Assembly: GCF_026168105.1 (NCBI RefSeq)
Contig: NZ_LBMW01000007.1
Coordinates: 124,001-188,000, forward strand
DNA length: 64,000 nucleotides
From: Streptomyces hygroscopicus
Lineage (GTDB): Bacteria; Actinomycetota; Actinomycetes; Streptomycetales; Streptomycetaceae
Direction of reading: 5' to 3'
The position numbers and the translations under genes are program-made. The notes under the pieces are model-generated. The model made no database searches and was not told the DNA's origin. It saw only the letters and a program-made list of their open reading frames with translations. Positions 1 through 8,184 of the stretch are shown in pieces. The number at the start of each line of letters is the position of its first letter. The first letter of the stretch is position 1.

Positions 1-261
1 GGCGGCTCGATCGGTACGGCGCTGCTGAACACGGTCGCGACGACCAGCAGCACGGCGTACATCGCCGCGCATCTGAGCAACCCCGCTCGGAAGGGACTGG
101 TGGTCCGCGAGGGCATGGTCCACGGCTACACCGTCGCCATCGGGTGGGCGGCGGTCGTGATGCTGCTGGCGGCGCTGGTCGCGGGCGTGATGGTCAGGAC
201 GAAGCCCCCGGCACACGGCCCGGCCGAGACACCGGTGCCGCAGGACGTGCGCCGGGCCTAG
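1..261 (+). CDS. C-terminal end of an MFS drug-efflux transporter (partial)
   Basis: The gene enters from the left edge and ends at a TAG, so only the last 86 residues are visible. They contain a GGSIGTALLNTV stretch typical of the late helices of 14-helix EmrB/QacA (DHA2) permeases. A strongly hydrophobic final membrane segment (AAVVMLLAALVAGVMV) follows, then a short polar cytoplasmic tail. The family exports drugs or other small molecules by proton antiport across the plasma membrane. The substrate cannot be inferred from the fragment. Membership in the DHA2 group is likely but rests on a short piece; a different MFS subfamily is possible. Confidence 0.75.
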   Translation, partial: GGSIGTALLNTVATTSSTAYIAAHLSNPARKGLVVREGMVHGYTVAIGWAAVVMLLAALVAGVMVRTKPPAHGPAETPVPQDVRRA

Positions 262-291
262 GGCTGCCTCCCCGGAGGTCAACGGCCCCGG

Positions 292-792
292 TCAGCCGAT
301 GCGCGGGAAACGGGCCTGAAGGGCCCAGACGGCCGGGTTCTCCCCGAGGTCCTCGTGGAGGTCCGTGAGGTCGGCGACCAGGTCGTGCAGGAAGTCGCGG
401 GCGTCGCGGCGCAGCTCGGAGTGGGAGAAGGTCAGCGGCGGCTCGGCGGCCGGCACCCACTCCGCCTCGATGTCCACCCAGCCGAAGCGGCGCTCGAAGA
501 GCATGCGGTCGGTGGACTCGGTGAAGTCCAGCTCCGCGTGCTGCGGCCGGGCGGCGCGGCTGCCGAGCGGATCGCGGTCGAGATGCTCGACGATGTCGCA
601 CAGCGCCCAGGCGAAGTCGAGTACCGGCACCCATCCCCAGGCTGTGGACAACTCCCGGTCCGCCTCGGTGTCGGCGAGGTAGACGTCGCCGCAGAACAGG
701 TCGTGCCGCAGGGCGCGGACGTCCGCGCCGCGGTAGTCGGTCTGGGGGGGGTCGGGGAAGCGGGTGGAGAGGGCGTAGCCGATGTCGAGCAC
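292..792 (-). CDS. Conserved small acidic protein of unknown function
   Basis: A 166-residue product starting with GTG, with good codon bias. It is acidic and rich in Trp and Asp (for example STAWGWVPVLDFAWAL and FGWVDIEAEWVPAAEPP). It has no signal peptide or membrane segment, so it is probably cytoplasmic. It resembles short actinobacterial proteins of unknown function (DUF7878-like, from memory). It is divergent from the M1 peptidase at 856, with about 60 bp between the start codons, so the two promoters must lie very close together. No catalytic motif is visible and no function is proposed. Confidence 0.7.
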   Translation of the reverse strand: MLDIGYALSTRFPDPPQTDYRGADVRALRHDLFCGDVYLADTEADRELSTAWGWVPVLDFAWALCDIVEHLDRDPLGSRAARPQHAELDFTESTDRMLFERRFGWVDIEAEWVPAAEPPLTFSHSELRRDARDFLHDLVADLTDLHEDLGENPAVWALQARFPRIG

Positions 793-855
793 GGGGCGAT
801 GGTGTCACGCCCCATCCGTCCCCGTAGTCGCCGGCCGCCTCATAGGATCGCGCTC

Positions 856-2256
856 GTGCCCCGAACCATACGCTTCGTCCCCGCCCTGCTCATGGCCCTC
901 ACGCTCACCGCGTGCGGCGCCGGTGTGCACGGCACCCCGGGCGGCTCAGGTGTGCGTGACCCGTACTTCCCGAAAATGGGCAACAGCGGGTACGACGTCA
1001 CGCACTACGACCTGACCCTCGCCTACGATCCGGCGCGCCGCCACCTCACCGGCACCGCGGTGATCACGGCAATCGCGACCAAGGACCTCTCCGCCTTCGA
1101 CCTGGATCTGAAGGGGATGGACGTCGCCGGCGTCACGGTCGGGGGCCGCGGCGCCCGCTGGAGCCGCAACGGGCAGGAGCTGACCGTGCGTCCACCCAGC
1201 GACCTCCGCCGCGGCGAAACGTTCCGCACGATGGTGCGCTACGGGGGCACGCCCGAGACGATCACCGACCCGGACGACTCCAAGGAGGGCTGGCTGCCGA
1301 CCGCCGACGGCGCGCTGGCGCTCGGCGAGCCGACCGGTTCCATGGCGTGGTTCCCCGGCAACCACCACCCGTCCGACAAGGCGTCGTACGACATCTCGGT
1401 CACCGTCCCCGAAGGCCTCCAGGCGCTCTCCAACGGCGAACTGACGCGCGAGACGACGGAGCACCACCGGAGCACCTACGTCTGGCACACCGCCCAGCCG
1501 ATGGCGAGTTATGTCGCCATGCTCGCGATCGGCCACTACACCGTCCGGCGCACGCGTCCGGCGGACGGCCCGCCCCTGTACGTGGCCGTCGAACCCGCAC
1601 AGGACAAGGCGGCCGCGGACGTGCTGGGGAGGATCCCCGAAATCGTGAAGTGGGAGACGTCCCTCTTCGGCCCCTACCCCTTCTCCTCCACGGGCGCGGT
1701 CGTCGCGGACCAGGGCGACGCGGGCTATGCGCTGGAGACCCAGAGCCGCCCGGTCTTCCCGGGCGCGCCCGGCCTGCAGACGGTGGTCCATGAACTGGCC
1801 CACGAGTGGTACGGCGACTCGGTCACCCCCAAGTCATGGGCGGACATGTGGCTCAACGAGGGCTTCGCGACGTACACGGAGTGGCTGTGGCAGGAGGACC
1901 ACGGCGGCGACACGGCACAGGACATCTTCGACTCGCTCTACAAGGGCGACTACTACGACGACCCGGCCGCCGACAAGGCGATATGGGCGTACCCCCCGGC
2001 CAGGCCGTCGGGCGCCGCGCACATCTCGGACAGCCCGGTGTACGAGCGGGGCGCGATGGTGCTGCACAAGATCCGCCAGACGGTCGGCGACAAGGCGTTC
2101 TTCCGGATCCTCCGCGGCTGGGCCGCCGCCCACCGCTACGGCAACGCGAACACGGCGGACTTCACGGCGTTCGTGGAGAAGCAGGCTCCCGGCAAGGACT
2201 TCGCGCCGATCTGGCGGGACTGGCTGTACGGCGAGGGGAAGCCGGGGCACGAGTGA
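856..2256 (+). CDS. Secreted M1-family zinc metallopeptidase lipoprotein
   Basis: Product of 466 residues. The open frame extends far upstream, but GTG 856 is chosen because it begins a lipoprotein signal: basic start, hydrophobic core, then the lipobox LTAC with the lipidated Cys at residue 20. The catalytic zinc site is HELAH at 312-316, followed exactly 18 residues later by Glu335 in the NEGFATYTEW motif, the HEXXH-x18-E pattern of M1 aminopeptidases. The upstream half carries the all-beta N-terminal domain of the family. It is shorter than classical PepN (about 850), as expected for secreted actinobacterial M1 proteins that lack the large C-terminal domain. It probably trims peptides at the outer face of the membrane. 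The GAMEN-type substrate motif is not canonical, so exopeptidase specificity is uncertain. Confidence 0.9.
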   Translation: MPRTIRFVPALLMALTLTACGAGVHGTPGGSGVRDPYFPKMGNSGYDVTHYDLTLAYDPARRHLTGTAVITAIATKDLSAFDLDLKGMDVAGVTVGGRGARWSRNGQELTVRPPSDLRRGETFRTMVRYGGTPETITDPDDSKEGWLPTADGALALGEPTGSMAWFPGNHHPSDKASYDISVTVPEGLQALSNGELTRETTEHHRSTYVWHTAQPMASYVAMLAIGHYTVRRTRPADGPPLYVAVEPAQDKAAADVLGRIPEIVKWETSLFGPYPFSSTGAVVADQGDAGYALETQSRPVFPGAPGLQTVVHELAHEWYGDSVTPKSWADMWLNEGFATYTEWLWQEDHGGDTAQDIFDSLYKGDYYDDPAADKAIWAYPPARPSGAAHISDSPVYERGAMVLHKIRQTVGDKAFFRILRGWAAAHRYGNANTADFTAFVEKQAPGKDFAPIWRDWLYGEGKPGHE

Positions 2257-2650
2257 GAGGGGACCGCCTCGCGGCTGACCGGTACCCTCCCGCCGCGCGA
2301 GCCGTCCGGCCGAACTCCTGCCCGCTCCACCTCCGGGGCGCGAAGTGGTTTGCGCAGCACGTTGCAGGCGCGGCCCTTGTGGAGGCCGGGGCGGTGGCCG
2401 GTGGTCTCGTAGCCGAGGGCCGTCCGGAAGGCGAGGCCCTCGGGGTTGTTCTCCAGGACCGCGAGGCGCACGGCGGTGCGGCCCGCCGCGCGGAGGCGGT
2501 CCTCGACGAGTGACGCGGTCCGGCGGCCGTGCCGCTGCCGTGCACGCCCGCTTCCACCACCAGCAGACCGATCCACGGGTCCGGTTCGTCCGGATCGGGG
2601 TGGTGGGCGAGGGTGACCTCGCGGTCCCCCGGCGACTCGGGCGGACGGGT
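2136..2650 (-). pseudogene. Frameshifted, 5'-truncated GNAT acetyltransferase remnant
   Basis: Two overlapping minus-strand frames together spell the C-terminal half of a GNAT acetyltransferase. One frame reads ...EPDPWIGLLVVEAGVHGSG (around 2530-2630), the acetyl-CoA loop region. The other continues with SLVEDRLRAAGRTAVRLAV, then ENNPEGLAFRTALGYETTG, the classical motif A helix and motif B end. The join requires a frameshift near 2520. The N-terminal 60-70 residues expected for the family are missing because terD begins right upstream. The 3' end runs into the M1 peptidase gene. I read this as a decaying gene; a sequencing indel could explain the shift but not the missing 5' end. Confidence 0.55.
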
Positions 2651-2707
2651 CGGGCCCGGGCTGCACGGCAGCCGGGGCCGACCCGGCGCGCGGGCTGTCC
2701 CCCGAAG

Positions 2708-3283
2708 TCAGACGTTGACGCCGAAGTCCTGCGCGATGCCGACCAGGCCCGAGGCGTAGCCCTGGCCGACTGCGCGGAACTTCCACTCCGCGCCGTTGCG
2801 GTACAGCTCGCCGAAGACCATGGCCGTCTCCGTGGCCGCGTCCTCCGACAGGTCGTAGCGCGCGATCTCCTGGCCGCCGGCCTGGTTGACGATGCGGATG
2901 TACGCGTTGCGCACCTGGCCGAAGTTCTGCGAGCGGGACTCGGCGTCGTAGATGGAGACCGGGAAGACGACCTTGTCGACGTCGGCCGGGAGCGCCGCCA
3001 GGTTGATGTTGATCGCCTCGTCGTCGCCCTCGCCCTGGCCCGTGCGGTTGTCGCCCGTGTGGACGATCGAGTTGTCCGGGGTCTGCTTGTTGTTGAAGAA
3101 CACGAAGTGCTGGTCCGAGTAGACCTTGCCTTGGGTGTTGACCGCGATCGCGGACGCGTCGAGGTCGAAGTCCGTGCCGGTGGTGGTGCGGACGTCCCAG
3201 CCGAGGCCCACGGTGACGGCGGTCAGGCCCGGAGCCTCCTTGGTGAGCGAGACGTTGCCGCCCTTGGACAGGCTTACAGCCAT
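2708..3283 (-). CDS. terD: TerD-family calcium-binding stress protein
   Basis: Product of 191 residues, the usual TerD length. The start is [13 protein letters not shown], preceded by a GGGA-type ribosome site; the longer upstream frame is rejected. It shows the TerD signature blocks: VGLGWDVR, the acidic FDLDASA loop, VFFNNKQTP, and [12 protein letters not shown]. Their conserved acidic residues bind calcium in this family. TerD proteins are cytoplasmic, often membrane-associated, and are linked to tellurite, oxidative and phage stress. Streptomyces carry many paralogues that influence development. This copy stands alone, not in a ter operon, so a resistance role should not be assumed. Confidence 0.93.
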   Translation of the reverse strand: MAVSLSKGGNVSLTKEAPGLTAVTVGLGWDVRTTTGTDFDLDASAIAVNTQGKVYSDQHFVFFNNKQTPDNSIVHTGDNRTGQGEGDDEAININLAALPADVDKVVFPVSIYDAESRSQNFGQVRNAYIRIVNQAGGQEIARYDLSEDAATETAMVFGELYRNGAEWKFRAVGQGYASGLVGIAQDFGVNV

Positions 3284-3504
3284 TGTTGGGAGTCCCTTCC
3301 CTCGTTCGCGTGCGCGGTGCGGCGCCTGCGGGCTTCGTACGGGCACGAAGCTACAGCTACCCGTATCAACGCCAAGGGGGGTCCCGACGGTTCCGTGTCT
3401 CTTTACTTTCTTTACCCGCAATCCCGGGGAGGCCGGGGCCGCCGATGGCCGGGGCCGCCGATATTCGGGTGACGCGGACCCGACGGCCGCGCGACCATGG
3501 AGAC

Positions 3505-3936
3505 ATGTCCGGTCCTCACGTCATCCGCGGCTCCGTCTCGCTTCCCGAGGCCGAGCTCATGTGGCGTTTCTCGCGGTCCTCGGGACCCGGCGGACAGCAC
3601 GTCAACACCAGTGACACTCAGGTGGAGTTGCGCTTCGACCTCGCCGCGACCGAGGCACTGCCCCCGGTGTGGAAGGAGCGGGCCCTCGAGCGGCTCGCGG
3701 GACGGCTCGTCGACGGCGTGGTCGTCGTGCGCGCCTCCGAGCACCGTTCGCAGTGGCGCAACCGCGAGACCGCGGCCGTCCGTCTGGCCTCCCTGCTCGC
3801 CGAGGCGACGGCACCGCCGCCCAAGCCCCGCAGGCCCACCCGTATCCCCCGCGGGATCAACGAGCGGCGGCTGCGCGAGAAGAAGCAGCGTTCGGAGACC
3901 AAGCGGGGGCGTTCGGGCCGGGATTGGCAGCGCTAG
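3505..3936 (+). CDS. arfB: Alternative ribosome-rescue peptidyl-tRNA hydrolase ArfB
   Basis: Product of 143 residues. The start ATG 3505 (MSGPHVIRG) is preferred to the longer frame that overlaps the terD promoter. A short release-factor domain carries the GGQ catalytic tripeptide inside [16 protein letters not shown] at about residues 27-40. A basic C-terminal tail follows ([18 protein letters not shown]), which in the family inserts into the empty mRNA channel of stalled ribosomes. There is no stop-codon recognition domain, which separates it from RF1/RF2. It hydrolyses peptidyl-tRNA on non-stop ribosomes in the cytoplasm. It is divergent from terD across about 220 bp. Confidence 0.92.
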   Translation: MSGPHVIRGSVSLPEAELMWRFSRSSGPGGQHVNTSDTQVELRFDLAATEALPPVWKERALERLAGRLVDGVVVVRASEHRSQWRNRETAAVRLASLLAEATAPPPKPRRPTRIPRGINERRLREKKQRSETKRGRSGRDWQR

Positions 3937-4162
3937 GGCGCCGGGTTCTCCTTACGGGGGTCGGTGAATTCCCCGTGGAAAACGAAAACGAATTGTGCGG
4001 GCGCCGTCACGGGGCCGCGCTCCGGGCCTCCGGGATTGTCGCCGTCGGGCTTCTGGAGTCGGGTTGGTACGGATCGCGGGCGGCTGCCGGCGCCCGTGAG
4101 GAGGAGCCGCTCACGGCAAAGACCCGCGTTCTCCTTCCGGGGCGCCCTCCGGCACACCGCCG

Positions 4163-4789
4163 TCAGCCCAGGTGGCGGTACCGCCCCCGGAAGTACACCA
4201 AGGGGCCGCCCTCCGCGCTCGGTACCCGGGCCTGAAGCACCCGGCCGATGACCAGCGTGTGGTCGCCGGCCTCGACGCGCTGTTCCGTGCGGCACTCCAG
4301 GGTCGCCAGGGCGCCCCCGACCAGGGGTGCACCGCTGGTCTCGCCGCGGACGTACGGAATGTCCTCGAACAGGAGCCGGTCGCTGATGCGGCCCTTCATC
4401 GCGAAGCGGCCCGCGATGTGCCGCTGGCTCTCCGCGAGCACGGAGACGGCCCACAGGGGCTGCTCGGCGAGCAGGTCGTCCATGCGGGATCCCTCGCGCA
4501 GGCTCACCAGGACCAGGGGCGGATCCAGGGACACCGACGTGAAGGCGGTCGCCGTCATGCCGACGTCCTCGCCTCGGGTGATGTCGCGGCGCGCAGCACC
4601 CCCGTCAGGGCGGTGGTGGGGGACGGACGGGCCCTCGGGGTCCAGTGCGGGCTCGTGCGCGGTCACCAGGACCACGCCCGCGGCGAGCCGGGACATGGCG
4701 GCGCGGAACTCGTCGTTGCTCACCCCCTCAGCATGCCCGGCGGCGGGCGGGACGGCGGGCAGGGACGGGACGGAGGGAGTCTTCAGCAC
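4163..4789 (-). CDS. Flavin reductase-like FMN-binding oxidoreductase
   Basis: Product of 208 residues of the split-barrel flavin reductase family (HpaC/ActVB type). Typical blocks are FRAAMSRLAAGVVLVTA, MTATAFTSVSLDPPLVLVSL, and the ending DHTLVIGRVL...GGPLVYFRGRYR. Such enzymes use NAD(P)H to reduce FMN or FAD, often for a partner monooxygenase. No monooxygenase is adjacent, so the partner is unknown. The frame opens at GTG 4789, but GTG 4723 (VSNDEF) with a GAGGGG site before it is an equally good start. Residues about 50-68 look like an in-frame insertion generated by a palindromic repeat (4597-4624) not expected in the family. Confidence 0.85.
   Translation of the reverse strand: MLKTPSVPSLPAVPPAAGHAEGVSNDEFRAAMSRLAAGVVLVTAHEPALDPEGPSVPHHRPDGGAARRDITRGEDVGMTATAFTSVSLDPPLVLVSLREGSRMDDLLAEQPLWAVSVLAESQRHIAGRFAMKGRISDRLLFEDIPYVRGETSGAPLVGGALATLECRTEQRVEAGDHTLVIGRVLQARVPSAEGGPLVYFRGRYRHLG
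4597..4624. repeat. Palindromic GC-rich repeat inside the flavin reductase gene
   Basis: The segment has CACCCCCGTC at its left and GGTGGTGGGGGAC at its right, forming an imperfect inverted repeat in frame within the reductase gene. It encodes the atypical Pro/His/Arg-rich residues between GPSVPHHRPDGG and the conserved MTATAF block. Similar C5/G5 palindromes are scattered in Streptomyces genomes. Confidence 0.45.
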
Positions 4790-4871
4790 ACAAGAACGCT
4801 AGTGGGCGCCCTCGAGCCGCCGCATCGGCCCCGGGCCCGAACCGGGGCCTAGGACCATCGGCGGATACCCC

Positions 4872-4918
4872 GGGAGGTCCCGAGGATGCCCCAGGAGGTC
4901 CCGAGGAGGTCCCGAGGG
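4872..4918. repeat. Short direct repeats of GGAGGTCCCGAG
   Basis: Three copies of an 11-12 bp unit, GGAGGTCCCGAG, occur in the non-coding region upstream of cdgB; one is separated from the next by GATGCCCCA. Nothing else coding is seen between 4790 and 5313. The copies resemble Shine-Dalgarno-like sequence but no frame follows them. Confidence 0.5.
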
Positions 4919-5120
4919 GGCGACGGGGGCCGTCGCGGGCCCTCGGGGCCGAGCCGTCGGGAGGGGGCCGTGGCGGCGACGGGACGGGCAATGCGCCCCG
5001 CGCGGCCGTCAGTTGACCCGTATGATCACGGCGTCTTCACAAGGGCTCGAATTGCGTTCCGTAATCGCGCAGGGGAGCCTCGGGAAATGTGGAATCCCCT
5101 CTCAATTGTTCACGTTTTGC

Positions 5121-5136
5121 TGTGACTTGAGTCACA
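5121..5136. promoter_or_regulatory. Palindromic operator upstream of cdgB matching BldD and Crp consensus
   Basis: The sequence TGTGACTTGAGTCACA is a 16-bp palindrome broken only at its two central bases. It contains TGAC-N4-GTCA, an exact fit to the BldD box TNAC-N4-GTNA. It also contains GTG-N6-GTCAC, an exact fit to the Streptomyces Crp pattern GTG-N6-GNCAC. It lies 178 bp before the cdgB start. BldD control of cdgB is known in S. coelicolor; Crp occupancy here is inference. Confidence 0.75.
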
Positions 5137-5313
5137 GGTGCCGTATTTTGTTGACCCTGTGTACCTAACGGGCAGCGCGCTGTGATTCAGTGGCGGGGAC
5201 GCTGCACGACGCTACCCGGGGAGTACGCCGAGTAGCGCACCGAGGAAAACCGGGAGAACCGTAGTACGCCGACGCGTCCCTGGAGTTGCTGCCAGACCTC
5301 GAGGGGAGGGCGA

Positions 5314-6987
5314 ATGGAGACCGAGTCGGAGCCGTATGTCCGTCTTGCGACCCTGCGGCAGCTGCATCAGGTGATGGCGGACATGAACACCGCCCGGAGC
5401 CTGGCGGACACGCTGCAGAACGTCGCCGACGGCATCGTCACCGGCCTCGGCTACGAGCTGGCGGCCGTCAACCTCGTACGCCCCGACGGCGACCTCGTCG
5501 TCGCCGCACTCGCAGGGAACTCCGCCGCGGAGGCGCTGATCACCGGCAGGGTCGGCTCCCGTGCCTCCTGGGACCGCCGGCTGAACATGGGGGAGGCCTG
5601 GGGCGACCTGCGGTTCATACCGCACACCGAGGGATGGGTCCTCGACGAGGACGATGTGCCGCAGTGGTACACCGAGGGCCCCGAGCCCCGCTTCGAGGAC
5701 GAGTGGCACCCCTCCGACCGCCTCTTCGCGCCCATGTACACCCCGGGTGTCCAGGGCGGCTCCGGCGAACTCATCGGGGTCATCTCGGTGGACCGGCCGC
5801 GCAATGGGCGGCGGCCCGGCGCATGGGGCCGTGAGGCCCTCCAGATGTACGCCTTCCAGGCCGCCATCGCCATCAGCAACGCCCGTCTGCGGGCCAACAT
5901 GCAACGGGCCCTCGTCCGTCTGGAGCGGGAGCAGCAGGCCCTGCGCGCCAGCGAGGAGTCCTTTCGGCAGGCCTTCGAGTACGCCCCCTCCGGCATGGCC
6001 ATCGCCGAGATGGGCGGCGAGCAGCACGGACGGATCCTGCGGACCAACGACGCCCTGTGCCGCCTCCTCGGCCGACCCGCCTCCGCGATGCGCCGCTACT
6101 CGTTCTCCGACCTGGTCCACCCCGAGGACATCGGCACGCTCCTGAGGACCTCCGCCGAGGGCGGACGGGCCGAACTGCGGCTGGGGCGCCGGGACGGCAC
6201 CTACGTCTGGGTGTCCCTGCGCAACTCCGTCGTCGCCGACGCCGCCGACGGGCCCCGTTTCCTGCTCACCCACGTCGAGGAGATCGAGGAACGCAAGCGG
6301 CGCGAACTGCAGCTCGCCCACCGGGCCTCCCACGACTCGCTCACCGGCCTTCCCAACTCCGCCGAGCTGCGCTCCCGCCTGTCCGCCCGTCTCTGTCAGC
6401 GCCCGCAGTCCCTGCCGCCGGGCGCGGCCGCCTCCTTGGACGCGGCCTACGGCGGGTACGGAGCAGACCACCCGGCGGCCTACGAGGCGAGCGGGCACGC
6501 CTTCGACTTCTACGCGGGCCCGGGACCGTACGACGCCTTCGACCACCATGTGCACACCGTCGCCCCCGAAGGCGAGACCGACGACGGCACCAAGGGGCTC
6601 GCGGTGCTCTTCTGTGACCTCGACGGCTTCAAGTCGATCAACGACCGCTTCGGGCACAACGCGGGCGACGCCGTCCTGATCGAGGTCGCCCAGCGGCTCA
6701 CCCGCGGGGTGCGCGACGGGGACACGGTGGCCCGGCTCGGCGGGGACGAGTTCGTCGTCCTGGCCGACGGGCTCGGCATGGCCGACGCCCAGGACCTCGC
6801 CGTACGTCTGCGCAACGAGATCATCCAGCCGATCCGGGTCGACGGCCGCGCCATGCGGGTCGGCGCCAGCTTCGGCATCGGCTGGGCGCACTGCGGCATG
6901 ACGGCGGACGAAGTGCTGAAATCTGCTGACGAGCGGATGTACGTTGAGAAACGGTCTCGTCCCAAACAGCACCGACGCGCGGGGTAA
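5314..6987 (+). CDS. cdgB: Diguanylate cyclase CdgB (GAF-PAS-GGDEF)
   Basis: Product of 557 residues. It has an N-terminal GAF domain (about 20-200), a PAS domain (about 210-330, with FRQAFEYAPSGMAIAEM), and a C-terminal GGDEF domain starting at LTGLPN (343). The active site is GGDEF at 476-480. The product-inhibition I-site RDGD (467-470) sits the canonical five residues upstream, so the enzyme should both make c-di-GMP and be inhibited by it. An unusual Gly/Tyr/His-rich stretch (about 360-425) separates the first helix from the LFCDLDGFK strand. It is a soluble cytoplasmic protein with no membrane segment. The N-terminus MVTESEPYVRL-like block matches S. coelicolor CdgB from memory. c-di-GMP keeps BldD active and delays development, so a BldD box in the leader closes a feedback loop. 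Confidence 0.93.
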   Translation: METESEPYVRLATLRQLHQVMADMNTARSLADTLQNVADGIVTGLGYELAAVNLVRPDGDLVVAALAGNSAAEALITGRVGSRASWDRRLNMGEAWGDLRFIPHTEGWVLDEDDVPQWYTEGPEPRFEDEWHPSDRLFAPMYTPGVQGGSGELIGVISVDRPRNGRRPGAWGREALQMYAFQAAIAISNARLRANMQRALVRLEREQQALRASEESFRQAFEYAPSGMAIAEMGGEQHGRILRTNDALCRLLGRPASAMRRYSFSDLVHPEDIGTLLRTSAEGGRAELRLGRRDGTYVWVSLRNSVVADAADGPRFLLTHVEEIEERKRRELQLAHRASHDSLTGLPNSAELRSRLSARLCQRPQSLPPGAAASLDAAYGGYGADHPAAYEASGHAFDFYAGPGPYDAFDHHVHTVAPEGETDDGTKGLAVLFCDLDGFKSINDRFGHNAGDAVLIEVAQRLTRGVRDGDTVARLGGDEFVVLADGLGMADAQDLAVRLRNEIIQPIRVDGRAMRVGASFGIGWAHCGMTADEVLKSADERMYVEKRSRPKQHRRAG

Positions 6988-7103
6988 ATACCAGGTCAGT
7001 GGTTGGGTGAGGGGAGAACAGCCGTTTGGGCCCGCTGGAGCGGGTAGGCTCGCCATTCAGCCACATACGCATCTGGACCCGCACCTGTTGAGGAGACCTA
7101 GGG

Positions 7104-8066
7104 ATGACGCCCGGCAACAACGGCGCGAGCACGCCCGAGGACGACGACCCGTTCGGCTATCTGTACGCCGACGGTCAGGCCAACGGCGCCCAGCCGCCCT
7201 CCGGCGGCTACGGCTACCCGGGCTCCGTCAACAGAGTGCGCACGGTCGGCCAGCGCCAGTACGGCCAGCCGGGTGCCCAGGCCCCGACCGCCCCCTACGG
7301 CCAGGTGCCGCAGCAGCAGACGCACGGCCAGGCCCCCTACGGCCAGACCAACGCGCACTACGCCGCGCCCGAGACCGTGCCCGGCGGCGCTTCCACGACC
7401 CGGCAGTCGCCGGCGGGCTCGGGAGGCTCGGGTCCCGGCCGCGGCCGGGGCCCCAACACCAAGGGCCTGCTGATCGGCGCGATCGCCGTGGTCGCCGCGG
7501 TCGTGATCGGCATCGCCGTCGCCATGACGGGCGGCAACTCGGACGGCAACAAGAACGGCGCGCAGTCGGGCTCCAGCGCATCCGCCGCCCAGAGCACGTC
7601 GCCGAGCCAGTCCTCCAGCCAGCAGTCGGCGGACGACTCCAAGCTGCCGACGATCGACGCGAAGGCGCTGCGTCTGGAGGGCGGCGCCACCACGGCGTCC
7701 GACGTCAAGGGCGCCAAGGCCGACGGCGGGGTCTATGTGACGGGCTTCAACGCCGTCGGCGCGGCCGTGACCTGGAGCGTGGACGTCCCCGCCACCGGGC
7801 AGTACACGCTGCACACCGGCTACGGCGTGCCCGGCGTCGACGCGACAGCCACCCTCACGATCAACGGCACGGCGCAGACCAGCCCCCTCAAGCTCAAGAA
7901 CTGGGCCCAGGCGCCCCAGGGGGACTGGGAAAAGGGCTGGACGAAGACGTACAACTACATCCAGCTCAACAAGGGCACCAACACCATCCGGGTCTCCTGC
8001 GAGCAGGGAAACCAGTGCAACGCCAACCTCGACCAGCTGTGGCTGACGAAGGGCTGGAGCAACTAG
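7104..8066 (+). CDS. Membrane-anchored protein with C-terminal CBM35-like domain
   Basis: Product of 320 residues, with a GAGGAG ribosome site. Residues 1-115 are a low-complexity Gln/Gly/Pro/Tyr-rich cytoplasmic region. A single membrane segment follows at about 118-139 (LLIGAIAVVAAVVIGIAVAM), then a Ser/Gln-rich linker. The last 140 residues form a carbohydrate-binding module of the CBM6/35 type: LEGGATT at the calcium/ligand edge, GQYTLHTGYGVPG, TLTINGT, and KGTNTIRVSCEQGNQCN near the end. The topology places the lectin-like domain outside. It probably binds a cell-wall or environmental glycan; no catalytic domain is present. It follows cdgB closely and could be co-transcribed. Confidence 0.85.
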   Translation: MTPGNNGASTPEDDDPFGYLYADGQANGAQPPSGGYGYPGSVNRVRTVGQRQYGQPGAQAPTAPYGQVPQQQTHGQAPYGQTNAHYAAPETVPGGASTTRQSPAGSGGSGPGRGRGPNTKGLLIGAIAVVAAVVIGIAVAMTGGNSDGNKNGAQSGSSASAAQSTSPSQSSSQQSADDSKLPTIDAKALRLEGGATTASDVKGAKADGGVYVTGFNAVGAAVTWSVDVPATGQYTLHTGYGVPGVDATATLTINGTAQTSPLKLKNWAQAPQGDWEKGWTKTYNYIQLNKGTNTIRVSCEQGNQCNANLDQLWLTKGWSN

Positions 8067-8184
8067 GCGGTTTCGTCCGGACCAGCGGGCGGACCGGACG
8101 AGGATGCTGCGATGTGGAGTCCGGTCAGGCAGATGGTCGCAGGGCCGCTTGTAACGAGTGGCGATGTGGCGCCACTGCGCTTTC

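Noticed and set aside
5212..7056. Long minus-strand open frame (614 codons) opposite cdgB
   Set aside because: It is the high-GC shadow of cdgB: composition is Gly/Val/Arg/Gln rich with no domain, and the plus strand has clear GAF, PAS and GGDEF motifs.
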